Source of the DNA: a bacterium
GTDB taxonomy: Bacteria; Planctomycetota; Planctomycetia; Kolteriales; Kolteriaceae
Length of the DNA: 64,000 nucleotides
Assembly: GCA_019748235.1 (NCBI GenBank)
Contig: JAIEPU010000090.1
Span: forward strand, 1 to 64,000
Reading direction: 5' to 3'
Both the position numbers and the translations under genes were made by a program. The notes beneath the pieces are model-generated. The model made no database searches. It saw only the letters and a list, made by a program, of their open reading frames with translations, and was not told where the DNA came from. Numbering within the stretch: the first letter of the stretch is position 1; the number at the start of each line of letters is the position of its first letter. This document shows positions 45,256 through 53,508 of the stretch, in pieces.

Positions 45256-46218
45256 ATGACCATTCTCTTTCACGACACGATTTCTGATTCCCACTTCCCT
45301 TCGACAAGTCATCCGGAGCATCCGAGCCGTGTTCAAACGGCCTGGAAACATCTCGATGGGCTCGGCCTCACGAATGCTTGTAAGAAAGGGATCGCGTCCC
45401 CCGCATCACTTGAACAGATCGCGCGAGTTCACACCGACGGCACCATCAAGCGTGCTCAGGAAACATGTGCGCGAGGTGGGGGCTATCTCGACGCGGACAC
45501 ACCGGTCGAACCTCGCTCCCTCAGCGCGGCGTTATGGGGAGCCGGAACCGGCATTGCCGCAGTGGATCAAGTGCTTACAGGAAACGACCGAAACGCGTTT
45601 TGCTTGATTAGACCACCGGGGCATCACGCGACTCGTTCGCAGAGCATGGGTTTCTGTCTCTTCAACAACATCGCTGTCGCTGCCCAGCATGCCATCGATC
45701 ATCATGAACTCCGCCGAGTGCTCATCGTCGATTGGGACGTTCATCACGGCAATGGCACGCAAGATATCTTCTACGGCGACGATCGGGTCCTCTTCTTCAG
45801 TATGCATCGCCATCCGTTTTATCCCGGTTCCGGATTATCCTCTGAAACAGGCACCGGTGACGGATTGGGATATACCGTTAACCTTCCCATTGATGTCCAA
45901 CGAACAGGCGATGAGATTCTTTCGCAGTTCAAACAACGTCTGGATCGATCGGCTCAAGCATTCGAGCCGGAACTCGTGCTGATCAGCGCGGGATTTGATG
46001 CACACCATCGAGATCCCATCGGGGGACTTCGAATCGACGAAGAACATTTTCGCCACTTCCTCGATTTTGTTCTCGATGTCGGGGACGAATATGCCGGGGG
46101 CAAAGTGGTGAGCATGCTGGAGGGAGGTTATAACGTTGGGGTGCTAGCCGAATGTGTTGCAGACCATGTCCAGGGTCTGCTTCAACGATCCCTCAAAACA
46201 GGTTCGCTCAAAGATTGA
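45256..46218 (+). CDS. Histone-deacetylase-superfamily (class II-like) amidohydrolase
   Basis: About 320 residues from ATG 45256. The active-site elements are complete: RPPGHHA (tandem His), GFCLFNNIAVAA, DWDVHHGNGTQDIFY (zinc Asp/His), HRHPFYPGSG, SAGFDAHHRDPIGG (zinc Asp) and the closing MLEGGYN. Bacterial members deacetylate small amines or proteins in the cytoplasm; acetylpolyamines and acetyl-lysine proteins are both possible substrates. No acetyltransferase lies nearby. A hairpin follows 27 bp after the stop. Confidence 0.92.
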   Translation: MTILFHDTISDSHFPSTSHPEHPSRVQTAWKHLDGLGLTNACKKGIASPASLEQIARVHTDGTIKRAQETCARGGGYLDADTPVEPRSLSAALWGAGTGIAAVDQVLTGNDRNAFCLIRPPGHHATRSQSMGFCLFNNIAVAAQHAIDHHELRRVLIVDWDVHHGNGTQDIFYGDDRVLFFSMHRHPFYPGSGLSSETGTGDGLGYTVNLPIDVQRTGDEILSQFKQRLDRSAQAFEPELVLISAGFDAHHRDPIGGLRIDEEHFRHFLDFVLDVGDEYAGGKVVSMLEGGYNVGVLAECVADHVQGLLQRSLKTGSLKD

Positions 46219-46244
46219 TGAGGCCGTTCAACGATCAAACGGAG

Positions 46245-46279
46245 CTACGACGAAAAAGCAAACAGCTCTTTCGTCGTAG
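46245..46279 (+). terminator. Terminator-like hairpin after the deacetylase gene
   Basis: ctacgacgaaa (46245-46255) pairs perfectly with tttcgtcgtag (46269-46279) around a 13-nt loop. No clear T-run follows. Confidence 0.55.
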
Positions 46280-46627
46280 TCCGCGCGGTCTGAAGAGTAA
46301 CTCGAGCACAACACCGGTAACGATGTCGCCGATGTGCTTTCGACGCTGTCAGCCCAACAGAACAGCGGGCGGCGGATCTGTTTGAACTGTGCCTCTCAGG
46401 TCGATGTGAAGGAGAGACTTATCCAGATTGCATAACTCTTCCACATTCGCCCTGAAAGTCAAAATAGATAAGCCAAAACTAGGGGGAGCACTTGGGTGAT
46501 AGACGCACCGCTTTCCCCTGGAGTTTAGAGCGTAACGAACGTTCGTTTTTTGCGGGCATCCTCTCGTTGACTCTGGGTTGCGCGGTTCATCAAGCTTGAT
46601 CAGCCGCCGTTCGTGTATGGGTAATGC
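46280..46627. other. Intergenic stretch, no gene seen
   Basis: About 350 bp between the deacetylase hairpin and the DUF5522 gene; only short, compositionally poor frames. Confidence 0.45.
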
Positions 46628-46855
46628 ATGGCGGACAAGAAGTTTATTGAAGGCACCGATTACTACGTCGAAAACGGGCTGGTCGTCTTCACCGCGCACT
46701 ACCTCCGAGAGCGTGGGTATTGCTGTCAATCAGGATGTCGCCACTGTCCCTATCACTTCTCTCCCCAAAATGAGGATAAGAATCGTACTCCCGTTTCCCC
46801 CAAACCTTCGGGTCGATCGACCGATTCTTTCGATGACAGGGCGTCACCGGAGTGA
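46628..46855 (+). CDS. DUF5522 small cysteine-rich protein
   Basis: 75 residues. The core EGTDYYVENGLVVFTAHYLR and the cysteine motif GYCCQSGCRHCPY match DUF5522, a short widespread domain that often occurs alone. The clustered cysteines suggest metal binding. The C-terminal ~25 residues are polar and probably disordered. The function is unknown. It stands 165 bp upstream of the PVC-type dehydrogenase gene but has no obvious link to it. Confidence 0.82.
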   Translation: MADKKFIEGTDYYVENGLVVFTAHYLRERGYCCQSGCRHCPYHFSPQNEDKNRTPVSPKPSGRSTDSFDDRASPE

Positions 46856-47019
46856 TTACACTGATCTCTGTTCGAATGCTTCGATGAAACATGATCGGTT
46901 CATGGCGGGGAATCTCGACGAAAGAAATGTGAATCGTTCAGAGTGTGCTTCGAATATCACGGCCTCGGACGGAACTCCGAGCCATATCACCAACAGCTTT
47001 GCTCACGTAAAGGATCGAC

Positions 47020-50000
47020 ATGCGTACGACATGTCTGTACGGCCTTGTCTGTTTTCTGTGCCTCGCTCAATCGACCCGAGCGCAGGAGGATCCGAACCTG
47101 GTTGCTCCCACCGAGGCACTTGCCCCCAGTGAGGAAATTAAACAATTCCACCTTCCTCCGGGCTTTGAGATCCAGCTCATTGTTGCCGACCCGGAAATTG
47201 GTCAGCCGACGAACATCAACTTCGATTCGGCCGGCCGGCTCTGGATCAACTCGACTCTCGAATATCCCTATCCTTCCAAGGAAGGAAAGCCGCGTGATGC
47301 TACCCGGTATATGACGGATACAAATGGGGACGGCGTCCCTGACAAGATCCACGTCTTTGCGGACGGACTGAACATCCCGATGGGTGTCGCCAAAGTGAAG
47401 AAGGGCGTCCTCGGCTTCAGCATTCCAAACATCTACCTCTTCGAAGATACGGACGGAGACGGGGTTTCAGATAAACGAGAGATCGCCTATTCGGAGTTCG
47501 GTTTTCGCGATACGCACGGGATGGCCAGTTCGTTTCGTCCTTGGCTCGATGGTTGGGTCTATGCCTGCCATGGTTTCAACAACGATTCATCGGTGAAAGG
47601 AAAGGACAGCTCCCAGGTCGCGATGAATTCAGGGAACACTTATCGGCTTCGGCCCGACGGCTCTCACATCGAACAATGGACCTGGGGACAAGTGAATCCA
47701 TTCGGCCTGGCGTTCGACTCCTGGGGCAATCTCTACTCGTCGGACTGCCACACGAAACCGGCCTTCATGCTTCTTCGCGGTGCGTACTATCCCAGCTTTG
47801 GCAAACCGCACGATGGGCTCGGATTTGCCCCGGAAATGATGGAGCATCTTCACGGTTCGACCGGCATCGCGGGAATTGTGATCTATGAAGCAGATCACTT
47901 ACCCGCGGAATACCGAGACAATCTCTTCATCGGCAATCCCGTCACCGGACGGATCAACCGAGACAAGCTGGAAAAGCATGGATCCTCGTACCGAGCGATC
48001 GAACAGCCTGATTTCCTGTGGTGCGACGACCGATGGTTCCGACCCGTCGATGTCACCCTTGCTCCTGACGGCTCACTGTACATCGCTGACTTCTACAACT
48101 GCATCATTGGTCATTACGAAGTGAGATTGGATCATCCACGTCGATCTCGATCGAAAGGGCGCATCTGGCGAGTCGTGTATAAGGGAACGCCAGAATCCCC
48201 GGCGAAACCTCCGCGCTTCATGGGTGACCTCACCAAACTCGACGCTGCTTCTCTCGTCAAGAAGCTTAATGACGTGAACGTGAATGTGCGAATCCTCGCG
48301 ACCAACGAACTCGTCGATCGAATCGGTCCGTCCGCGGTGAGCGTCGTCCGTGAAGCGATGGCGGGTCCATCGTCTGCCACGATGAGAGCCCATGGACTTT
48401 GGGTGATTGAAAGACTTGCTGGGCTTACGCCCGAAGAGATCACCCGACTCTTTGATGATGCCGATCCTCTTGTGCGGACGCACATCGTGAAAGCTATGGG
48501 CGAACGTAGAGATTGGTCTAAGTCGGCACCGGACATCCGTTCGCTCGTCATCACCCGATTGACGGACTCGAATCCATTTGTCATTCGTGCGGCTGCGGAA
48601 GTTCTTGGCACTCATCCTGACCGGACCAACATCGAACCACTGCTTGAGGTCTGGCGAAAAGCGTCTCCCGACGACACGCATCTCATTCATGCGAATCGAA
48701 TCGCACTTCGGAACAATCTCAGAGATCTTGGCAACATTCTGCAGATCGCTAATGAACTCGGTGGTACCACAGACATCTTCAATCGATTCGCGGATGTTTC
48801 GGTCGGCATCAGGAATGCCGATGCCGCTCTATTCCTTTTGGCCCACGTCCATCGAAAGGAATTCGACCACGGCAGACGCCATGAATTCTTCCATCATGCC
48901 GCCCGGTACTTGCCCGAGGAGAAAGTGAAGGATCTTTACAGCGCGGCCCGTACGATCGCGGGAGATGAGGTGGGCGCGCAAATCGATTTGCTTCGTGCTC
49001 TCTTCAACGCGGCTCAGGAACGTGGCCAAAAGCTTCCTGCGGATGAATTGACATGGGCATCCGACGTATCGACAAAATTACTCGACTCAAATGACGGCAA
49101 TTCTTGCAGGGCAGGAATCGAGTTCGCGCGCGATCTTCGACTATCCAGCACAACCAAGCGACTCACGGAGCTCGCCAAGCGTGAGTCGCCACACGGAGGC
49201 AACAGAACATTATCTCTCGAAGCGATCGGTCAGATCGATCCAAAGCAAGCAACTGCATTGCTGATTTCGATCGTCCAAGACCAGAGCGATTCAAACGACA
49301 TTCGCAAGCCCGCCGCCGAACTGCTAGGCAAACTCCGTGACCCAGAAGGCACGGCAGTCCTCGTCAAGATGTTTGCCATTGCACCGGCAGATCTCGCCAC
49401 GTTTGTGGCTCGGGGGTTGAGTTGGAGTGATGGCGGCGGCGATGCACTTTTGAAGTGCTTGGAGGAAGGAAAGGCTCCCGCCGAACTCCTCAACGATGGT
49501 GTCGTATCGCACGAACTCAAGTTCCGTTCGGTACCCAATAAGGAAGCCCGGATTGATGCCCTGAAGAAGACCATTCCCAGTCCGGACGAGTCGCTGCGCC
49601 AGCTCATTGCTCAAAAGCGCGGGGCCTTCAGTGCGGAGCGTGCGAGTGCCGAACGTGGTAAAGTAGTCTTCAAGAAGAACTGCGGGATCTGTCATCAGAT
49701 TGCAGGAGAGGGTGCGAAGATCGGACCACAACTCGATGGTGTTGGCATCCGCGGTCTCGACCGACTGCTCGAAGACACCCTCGATCCCGATCGCAATGTC
49801 GATCAGGCCTTTCGCCGCACCACGTTCCTCAAAACCGATGGAAGTGTCGTCAACGGCCTGATTCTTCGAAAAGAAGGGGCCGTGATCGTCATCGCTGATG
49901 CGCAGGGACGCGAGATTCGAATGGCCGAGGGAGACGTTGACGAGCAGCAGGCCTCGAAGCTGTCGCCGATGCCTAGTGACGTCGCTCGCATGTTACCTCA

Positions 50001-50055
50001 AGCGGAATTCGACGACTTGCTCGCGTACCTGCTCAATCAACGTCAATCGAAATAG
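47020..50055 (+). CDS. PVC-type membrane-bound dehydrogenase with HEAT repeats and cytochrome c domain
   Basis: 1011 residues from ATG 47020, 8 nt after AAAGGA. A signal peptide (RTTCLYGLVCFLCLAQSTRA) precedes a PVC-type beta-propeller (LPPGFEIQLIVADPEIGQPT, FDSAGRLWINSTLEYPYPS, DTNGDGVPDK), then a HEAT-repeat region (residues ~400-850) and a C-terminal cytochrome c domain with the haem motif CGICH and a Raxx-type end (LDPDRNVDQAFRRTTFLKTD). Such proteins are periplasmic and nearly confined to Planctomycetes and Verrucomicrobia; they probably oxidise sugars or alcohols and pass electrons to the haem. Calcium-binding DTNGDG-type loops are visible. Single gene, convergent with the M48 peptidase gene. 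Confidence 0.93.
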   Translation: MRTTCLYGLVCFLCLAQSTRAQEDPNLVAPTEALAPSEEIKQFHLPPGFEIQLIVADPEIGQPTNINFDSAGRLWINSTLEYPYPSKEGKPRDATRYMTDTNGDGVPDKIHVFADGLNIPMGVAKVKKGVLGFSIPNIYLFEDTDGDGVSDKREIAYSEFGFRDTHGMASSFRPWLDGWVYACHGFNNDSSVKGKDSSQVAMNSGNTYRLRPDGSHIEQWTWGQVNPFGLAFDSWGNLYSSDCHTKPAFMLLRGAYYPSFGKPHDGLGFAPEMMEHLHGSTGIAGIVIYEADHLPAEYRDNLFIGNPVTGRINRDKLEKHGSSYRAIEQPDFLWCDDRWFRPVDVTLAPDGSLYIADFYNCIIGHYEVRLDHPRRSRSKGRIWRVVYKGTPESPAKPPRFMGDLTKLDAASLVKKLNDVNVNVRILATNELVDRIGPSAVSVVREAMAGPSSATMRAHGLWVIERLAGLTPEEITRLFDDADPLVRTHIVKAMGERRDWSKSAPDIRSLVITRLTDSNPFVIRAAAEVLGTHPDRTNIEPLLEVWRKASPDDTHLIHANRIALRNNLRDLGNILQIANELGGTTDIFNRFADVSVGIRNADAALFLLAHVHRKEFDHGRRHEFFHHAARYLPEEKVKDLYSAARTIAGDEVGAQIDLLRALFNAAQERGQKLPADELTWASDVSTKLLDSNDGNSCRAGIEFARDLRLSSTTKRLTELAKRESPHGGNRTLSLEAIGQIDPKQATALLISIVQDQSDSNDIRKPAAELLGKLRDPEGTAVLVKMFAIAPADLATFVARGLSWSDGGGDALLKCLEEGKAPAELLNDGVVSHELKFRSVPNKEARIDALKKTIPSPDESLRQLIAQKRGAFSAERASAERGKVVFKKNCGICHQIAGEGAKIGPQLDGVGIRGLDRLLEDTLDPDRNVDQAFRRTTFLKTDGSVVNGLILRKEGAVIVIADAQGREIRMAEGDVDEQQASKLSPMPSDVARMLPQAEFDDLLAYLLNQRQSK

Positions 50056-50098
50056 GCGGAGCCAACCGCACTGCGAACTCATCATGGCCGTTGAGGCG

Positions 50099-51034
50099 TT
50101 ATCGGCCGGTCCGCGATGGAAAGAACGGCGACTCGGTGTTTTGCTCGATATCCGCGCGAAGGCCGGGGAGCAATCGATTGCCGTTCTGCTTCTGACTTTT
50201 CTCATAGATGGCTTCCGCTTCGGGAAGCCATTTCTGAAGATCAGTGATGCGACGTTCGTTCGTCGGGTGAGTGGACATGAAAGAAGGGGGAGCTCCCTTC
50301 CCTTGAGTGGCCGAGGACATTCGCTCCCAAAACTGACTCGCCTCGCGCGGGTCATAACCAGCCGCGGCCATGAGTAAGATGCCGATGTGGTCCGCCTCTG
50401 ATTCATGCTTGCGACTGAACGGCAATAAAATTCCTACCTGCGACCCGACACCCAGCACCGCCATCACTTGCTGCATTTGCCTTGGATCCATGTCCTGCAT
50501 TGATCCGACGACTGCGGATTGACCCAGTTGCACGAGTTGCTGTTGTGCCATTCGTTCGGCCGAATGATGGGCGAGCGCGTGTCCAATTTCGTGCCCGAGT
50601 ACGGTCGCAAGACCACCCTCCGTCTCCGCAACGGGAATGATTCCCGTGTAAACGACTACCTTTCCGCCCGGTAAACAGAATGCGTTCACCTCATTACTGG
50701 CAACGACTCGGAAATCCCATTCAAACTTCTGAATGGTAAGGCCAATCGCGCTCAAAAACTCTGGACTTTGCGACGCGACCGCAAGTCGTCTTCCAACCTT
50801 TGCGACGACCTCTGGAATTGGACCTCGTTCCACCACTCGCGATTCAGCTAGGACTTGCTGAAAACTTCGCAGCCCGAGTGCCGCCTCTTGTTGCGCATCC
50901 ATTCCCACTATCTGAAGCCGACCAAATGGCCCTTCTTGACAACCGCGGGCGGCAATCATCAATCCCATGAGAATCGCGATGAGGATCGGAGCGAAGCGAA
51001 TCGCCATGTTCCGTCGTGGAGGATAGCCTGACAT
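50099..51034 (-). CDS. M48-family metallopeptidase (BepA/LoiP-like)
   Basis: About 311 residues from ATG 51034, 8 nt after AAGGA. An N-terminal hydrophobic span (IRFAPILIAILMGLMIAA) anchors or exports the protein. The zinc site is HEIGHALAHHS with the downstream Glu in RKHESEADHIGILLMAAAGY, and the family landmark NAFCLPGGKVVVYTGI precedes it. C-terminal STHPTNERRI is typical. M48 peptidases of this type degrade misassembled envelope proteins in the periplasm. It is convergent with the PVC-type gene; no TPR domain is present, so it is the short form. Confidence 0.92.
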   Translation of the reverse strand: MSGYPPRRNMAIRFAPILIAILMGLMIAARGCQEGPFGRLQIVGMDAQQEAALGLRSFQQVLAESRVVERGPIPEVVAKVGRRLAVASQSPEFLSAIGLTIQKFEWDFRVVASNEVNAFCLPGGKVVVYTGIIPVAETEGGLATVLGHEIGHALAHHSAERMAQQQLVQLGQSAVVGSMQDMDPRQMQQVMAVLGVGSQVGILLPFSRKHESEADHIGILLMAAAGYDPREASQFWERMSSATQGKGAPPSFMSTHPTNERRITDLQKWLPEAEAIYEKSQKQNGNRLLPGLRADIEQNTESPFFPSRTGR

Positions 51035-51492
51035 CACTAGTCCTTGTGGCTCTGCTTAATTCCTCCGAGGAGGACAATCAAAAACGTATCCCGAACCGCT
51101 CATAACCGTCCGACAGCCGACATTCAGATAGAGCGGATATCTCGAAACATCCTCGAACGAATCGAAGGCACCGAATGCTCACAGTCTATCGGATTCTGTT
51201 TTCCTCTGAAAGGAGAGGGAGATTGATGATTCCCGTCAAAACTCCGCCTGATCCCATTACATGATCCTGTAGCGTCTCCTTTGGTTTTCGCTAAGAGATT
51301 TGATGCAACTCTATGGCCGGTAGGAACAACCGCGATCAATCGGTGCGATCTGGTCGTGCTGAGCCCCTCCTCCTTGTTCAATCAGTCAGAAGCCCTATGA
51401 TGAAGGGACGATCATTGATGGGATGGCTTATGCTGTCTGGTCAAAGTCCCCGTGACCTGACCTCTGCGAATTACCTTCCCATCTTGATTCAA
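51035..51492. other. Chromosomal gap before tRNA-Arg
   Basis: About 460 bp without a gene. A weak promoter-like pair (TTGTTC at 51374-51379, 16-bp spacer, TATGAT at 51396-51401) could serve the tRNA. The integrase frame enters this region and stops at 51428. Confidence 0.45.
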
Positions 51493-52933
51493 GCACCCAT
51501 AGCTCAACTGGATAGAGTGCCGGACTTCGAATCCGTCGGTTGTAGGTTCGACTCCTACTGGGTGCATTGTTTCCCACTCCTTGCCTACTGTCGTCATCCC
51601 CTCTCCGATTGCTGCCAACTCCTGACAACGTAATCCTTTGTGATGAGTCGAGATCTTCGTTGTCATCGTCATGCTTTGCCATGGAAAGTCGTGAGGGGTC
51701 GTCTGAAATGGGCAATAGGATGGGCAGTTTTTCCGTTTCGCTCAGAGAGCCGAAACTCGAAGGCTCATCGCACGTCACTTTGGGAGTCTGCGAAATCTGT
51801 GATCGAGGTTCATAGCCAGATGCTAGGTCAGGTAATCGACGAATCGATTGGTCGAGGTCATTAACCTCCAGCTTCGTGTAGACCTTCGCGGTCAATTCAA
51901 TTGTTGAGTGCCGCATCAGCTCTCGAGCCATTTGGATGGGAACGCCGAACCGACCCAAATTGCTCGCGAACGAAACCCTCAACGCGTGGAAATCGACTCT
52001 TCCGGAACTCGTTTTGAATTTGAGACCAGCAGCCTGGAGGTCATAACGAACCATAGCGGCAGTGTTTCGCCATGCGATTTGAAAGATCGGATCTGACGCT
52101 TGGACGGGACCCATCGAGTTGAGGTATCGCCTCACTCGATCGATTACGACGGGGTGCAAAGGAAGTTGTGCTTGTTTCTTATTCTTCGATACTGCCGCTC
52201 GAACAGTCACAATACCGCCATCGAAATCGAAATCGGATGGAAGTAGGCCGCCAATTTCACTCTTTCGTAGTCCGAGGTATCCCGCGAGAACGTACACGAC
52301 CGCCCTTGTGGTACCATCCGTCCCTTCTACACGAGGTCCCCTTTCCGCCACCACCACTAATCGTGATAGCTCATCGACCGTCAGGCTTCGACGTTTTCGT
52401 CTCCGATCGACCTCGATGTTTCGTTTGGCCAATCGCAAAAGAGGGTTCACCGGCATACGACCATCCCGAACCGCCCAATTGAAAAATGTTTGTGATGCGG
52501 CAAGGTAATTATTCGCGGTTGCTGGAGATCGTCCTGATTCCACGATTCTTCCGACAAACTCTTGCACTCGTGATGAGCTCACATCGTCAAGATAGTGGAA
52601 GTTCAAATCATTCATCAGTCGAACTATGTGTCGACAAGTATTGTCGATATATTTTGCAGAGTGGCCTGCACCCTTTTGCGATCGCTCAAAGTCTTTCAAG
52701 TGATCGGATAAGGGGATTTGCCTATGCTTAACAAACGGGTCACAAACCCCGACTTGTCCGAGTGCTGCCTCTCGTTCTAGCTTCGACGCAAGTTGCTTTG
52801 TCGCCTCCTTATCGCGGAACCCAGGGATTTCACGGTAAACTCCACCAGCATCTTTATAGCGAACGTACCATTTCAGACTTTTGCGTCTGGTCCCGTCCGG
52901 ACGCCTGTAATTTCGTCTTCGAATGCTTGCCAT
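51428..52933 (-). CDS. Tyrosine recombinase (integrase) with C-terminus encoded across the tRNA
   Basis: About 501 residues from ATG 52933, after a strong AGGAGGG site. A SAM-like N-terminal domain (residues ~60-160) precedes the catalytic domain with Arg in GYLGLRKSEIGGL, HALRVSF, and His/Tyr in LMRHSTIELTAKVYTKL. Past the catalytic Tyr lies a ~130-residue Ser/Asp-rich tail. Its last ~50 residues are the antisense reading of tRNA-Arg (SRSRTYNRRIRSPALYPVEL) plus chromosomal sequence, ending at 51428. The excised circular form would therefore encode a different C-terminus. It catalyses island integration and excision at the tRNA gene. Confidence 0.93.
   Translation of the reverse strand: MASIRRRNYRRPDGTRRKSLKWYVRYKDAGGVYREIPGFRDKEATKQLASKLEREAALGQVGVCDPFVKHRQIPLSDHLKDFERSQKGAGHSAKYIDNTCRHIVRLMNDLNFHYLDDVSSSRVQEFVGRIVESGRSPATANNYLAASQTFFNWAVRDGRMPVNPLLRLAKRNIEVDRRRKRRSLTVDELSRLVVVAERGPRVEGTDGTTRAVVYVLAGYLGLRKSEIGGLLPSDFDFDGGIVTVRAAVSKNKKQAQLPLHPVVIDRVRRYLNSMGPVQASDPIFQIAWRNTAAMVRYDLQAAGLKFKTSSGRVDFHALRVSFASNLGRFGVPIQMARELMRHSTIELTAKVYTKLEVNDLDQSIRRLPDLASGYEPRSQISQTPKVTCDEPSSFGSLSETEKLPILLPISDDPSRLSMAKHDDDNEDLDSSQRITLSGVGSNRRGDDDSRQGVGNNAPSRSRTYNRRIRSPALYPVELWVLESRWEGNSQRSGHGDFDQTA
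51493..51566 (+). tRNA. tRNA-Arg (TCG), island integration target
   Basis: Acceptor gcaccca pairs with tgggtgc; D arm agctcaactggatagagt; anticodon loop cttcgaa (TCG, reading CGA); T arm gtagg-ttcgact-cctac. The discriminator is A at 51566 and CCA is not encoded. The anticodon stem has one C-T opposition at its top pair. A tyrosine recombinase gene lies immediately to the right on the opposite strand and its frame reads through the tRNA, as expected for an element inserted at the tRNA 3' end. Confidence 0.93.
51542..51566. other. Probable attachment site (left end) in the tRNA-Arg 3' half
   Basis: Tyrosine recombinases that use tRNA genes usually recombine within the anticodon or T-arm/3' end and restore the tRNA. 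The T arm and acceptor 3' strand here border the integrase gene, so the core site is placed within this interval by inference. The matching right copy is not in the window, so the exact core cannot be defined. Confidence 0.4.
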
Positions 52934-52970
52934 CAGATCCCTCCTAGAGAAATTGTTAAGACTATGGAAG

Positions 52971-53366
52971 TCACGACGCACAAGGTGAGCGGCCTATCAA
53001 TGTCACGCGAGGACAACGTCCGCGTTTTCGCTCAACTCGAACGAGACCGGCATCTTCAAGGGAATTCAACGAGCGATAGACGGTTTTGCGATCTCCCACA
53101 CAACATGACTCACTCCGTGTCAACTTGACGGTAGCGGATTTCTTGGCACCTGAGAGACGCCAGATGGCAAGTCCCAAGGCTAGAGGAGATCGACCGAGTG
53201 TCATAGCAGCCAACAACCATGGCCACGGGATCGGACCCTTCAGAAATCGCTCTCCTTGCTTGTGCCTTGGAGGAGGTTCGACTTCCTTAGGTTGGTAAAT
53301 GTCTACGGGCTGATTCGATGCCGGAAGTCGAAGTTGGTCGACATTGAGGTGAAATCGCTGACTCAT
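52971..53366 (-). CDS. Winged-helix protein of the island mobility module
   Basis: About 131 residues from ATG 53366, after a CGGAGA site; the frame opens upstream into the polymerase gene but those residues look spurious. After a polar N-terminus comes LKGPIPWPWLLAAMTLGRSP and LALGLAIWRLSGAKKS, then a winged-helix end (VGDRKTVYRSLNSLEDAGLV, RVERKRGRCPRVTLI). Similar small wHTH proteins sit next to integrases in other proteobacterial and planctomycete islands. It probably binds DNA as a regulator or replication accessory. It lies 37 bp upstream of the integrase ATG. Confidence 0.72.
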   Translation of the reverse strand: MSQRFHLNVDQLRLPASNQPVDIYQPKEVEPPPRHKQGERFLKGPIPWPWLLAAMTLGRSPLALGLAIWRLSGAKKSATVKLTRSESCCVGDRKTVYRSLNSLEDAGLVRVERKRGRCPRVTLIGRSPCAS

Positions 53367-53508
53367 TGCAATCTCCGTTGAGTGATTGGATGTGGACAGA
53401 AAATCGGTGACATCTCGGATCTGCCCGACCTTCCACTCGAAGACTGCCCCATCTTCTTGTGGATCCCTTCGCTCGAATGTGTGCCGATAACGGACAGTGC
53501 TGTAGACC

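Noticed and set aside
51412-51672. Small minus-strand frame across tRNA-Arg with a peptide often seen in databases
   Set aside because: The peptide is only the antisense translation of a tRNA; such entries are annotation artefacts. The integrase frame in another phase is the real reading here, and even its tail may not be functional.
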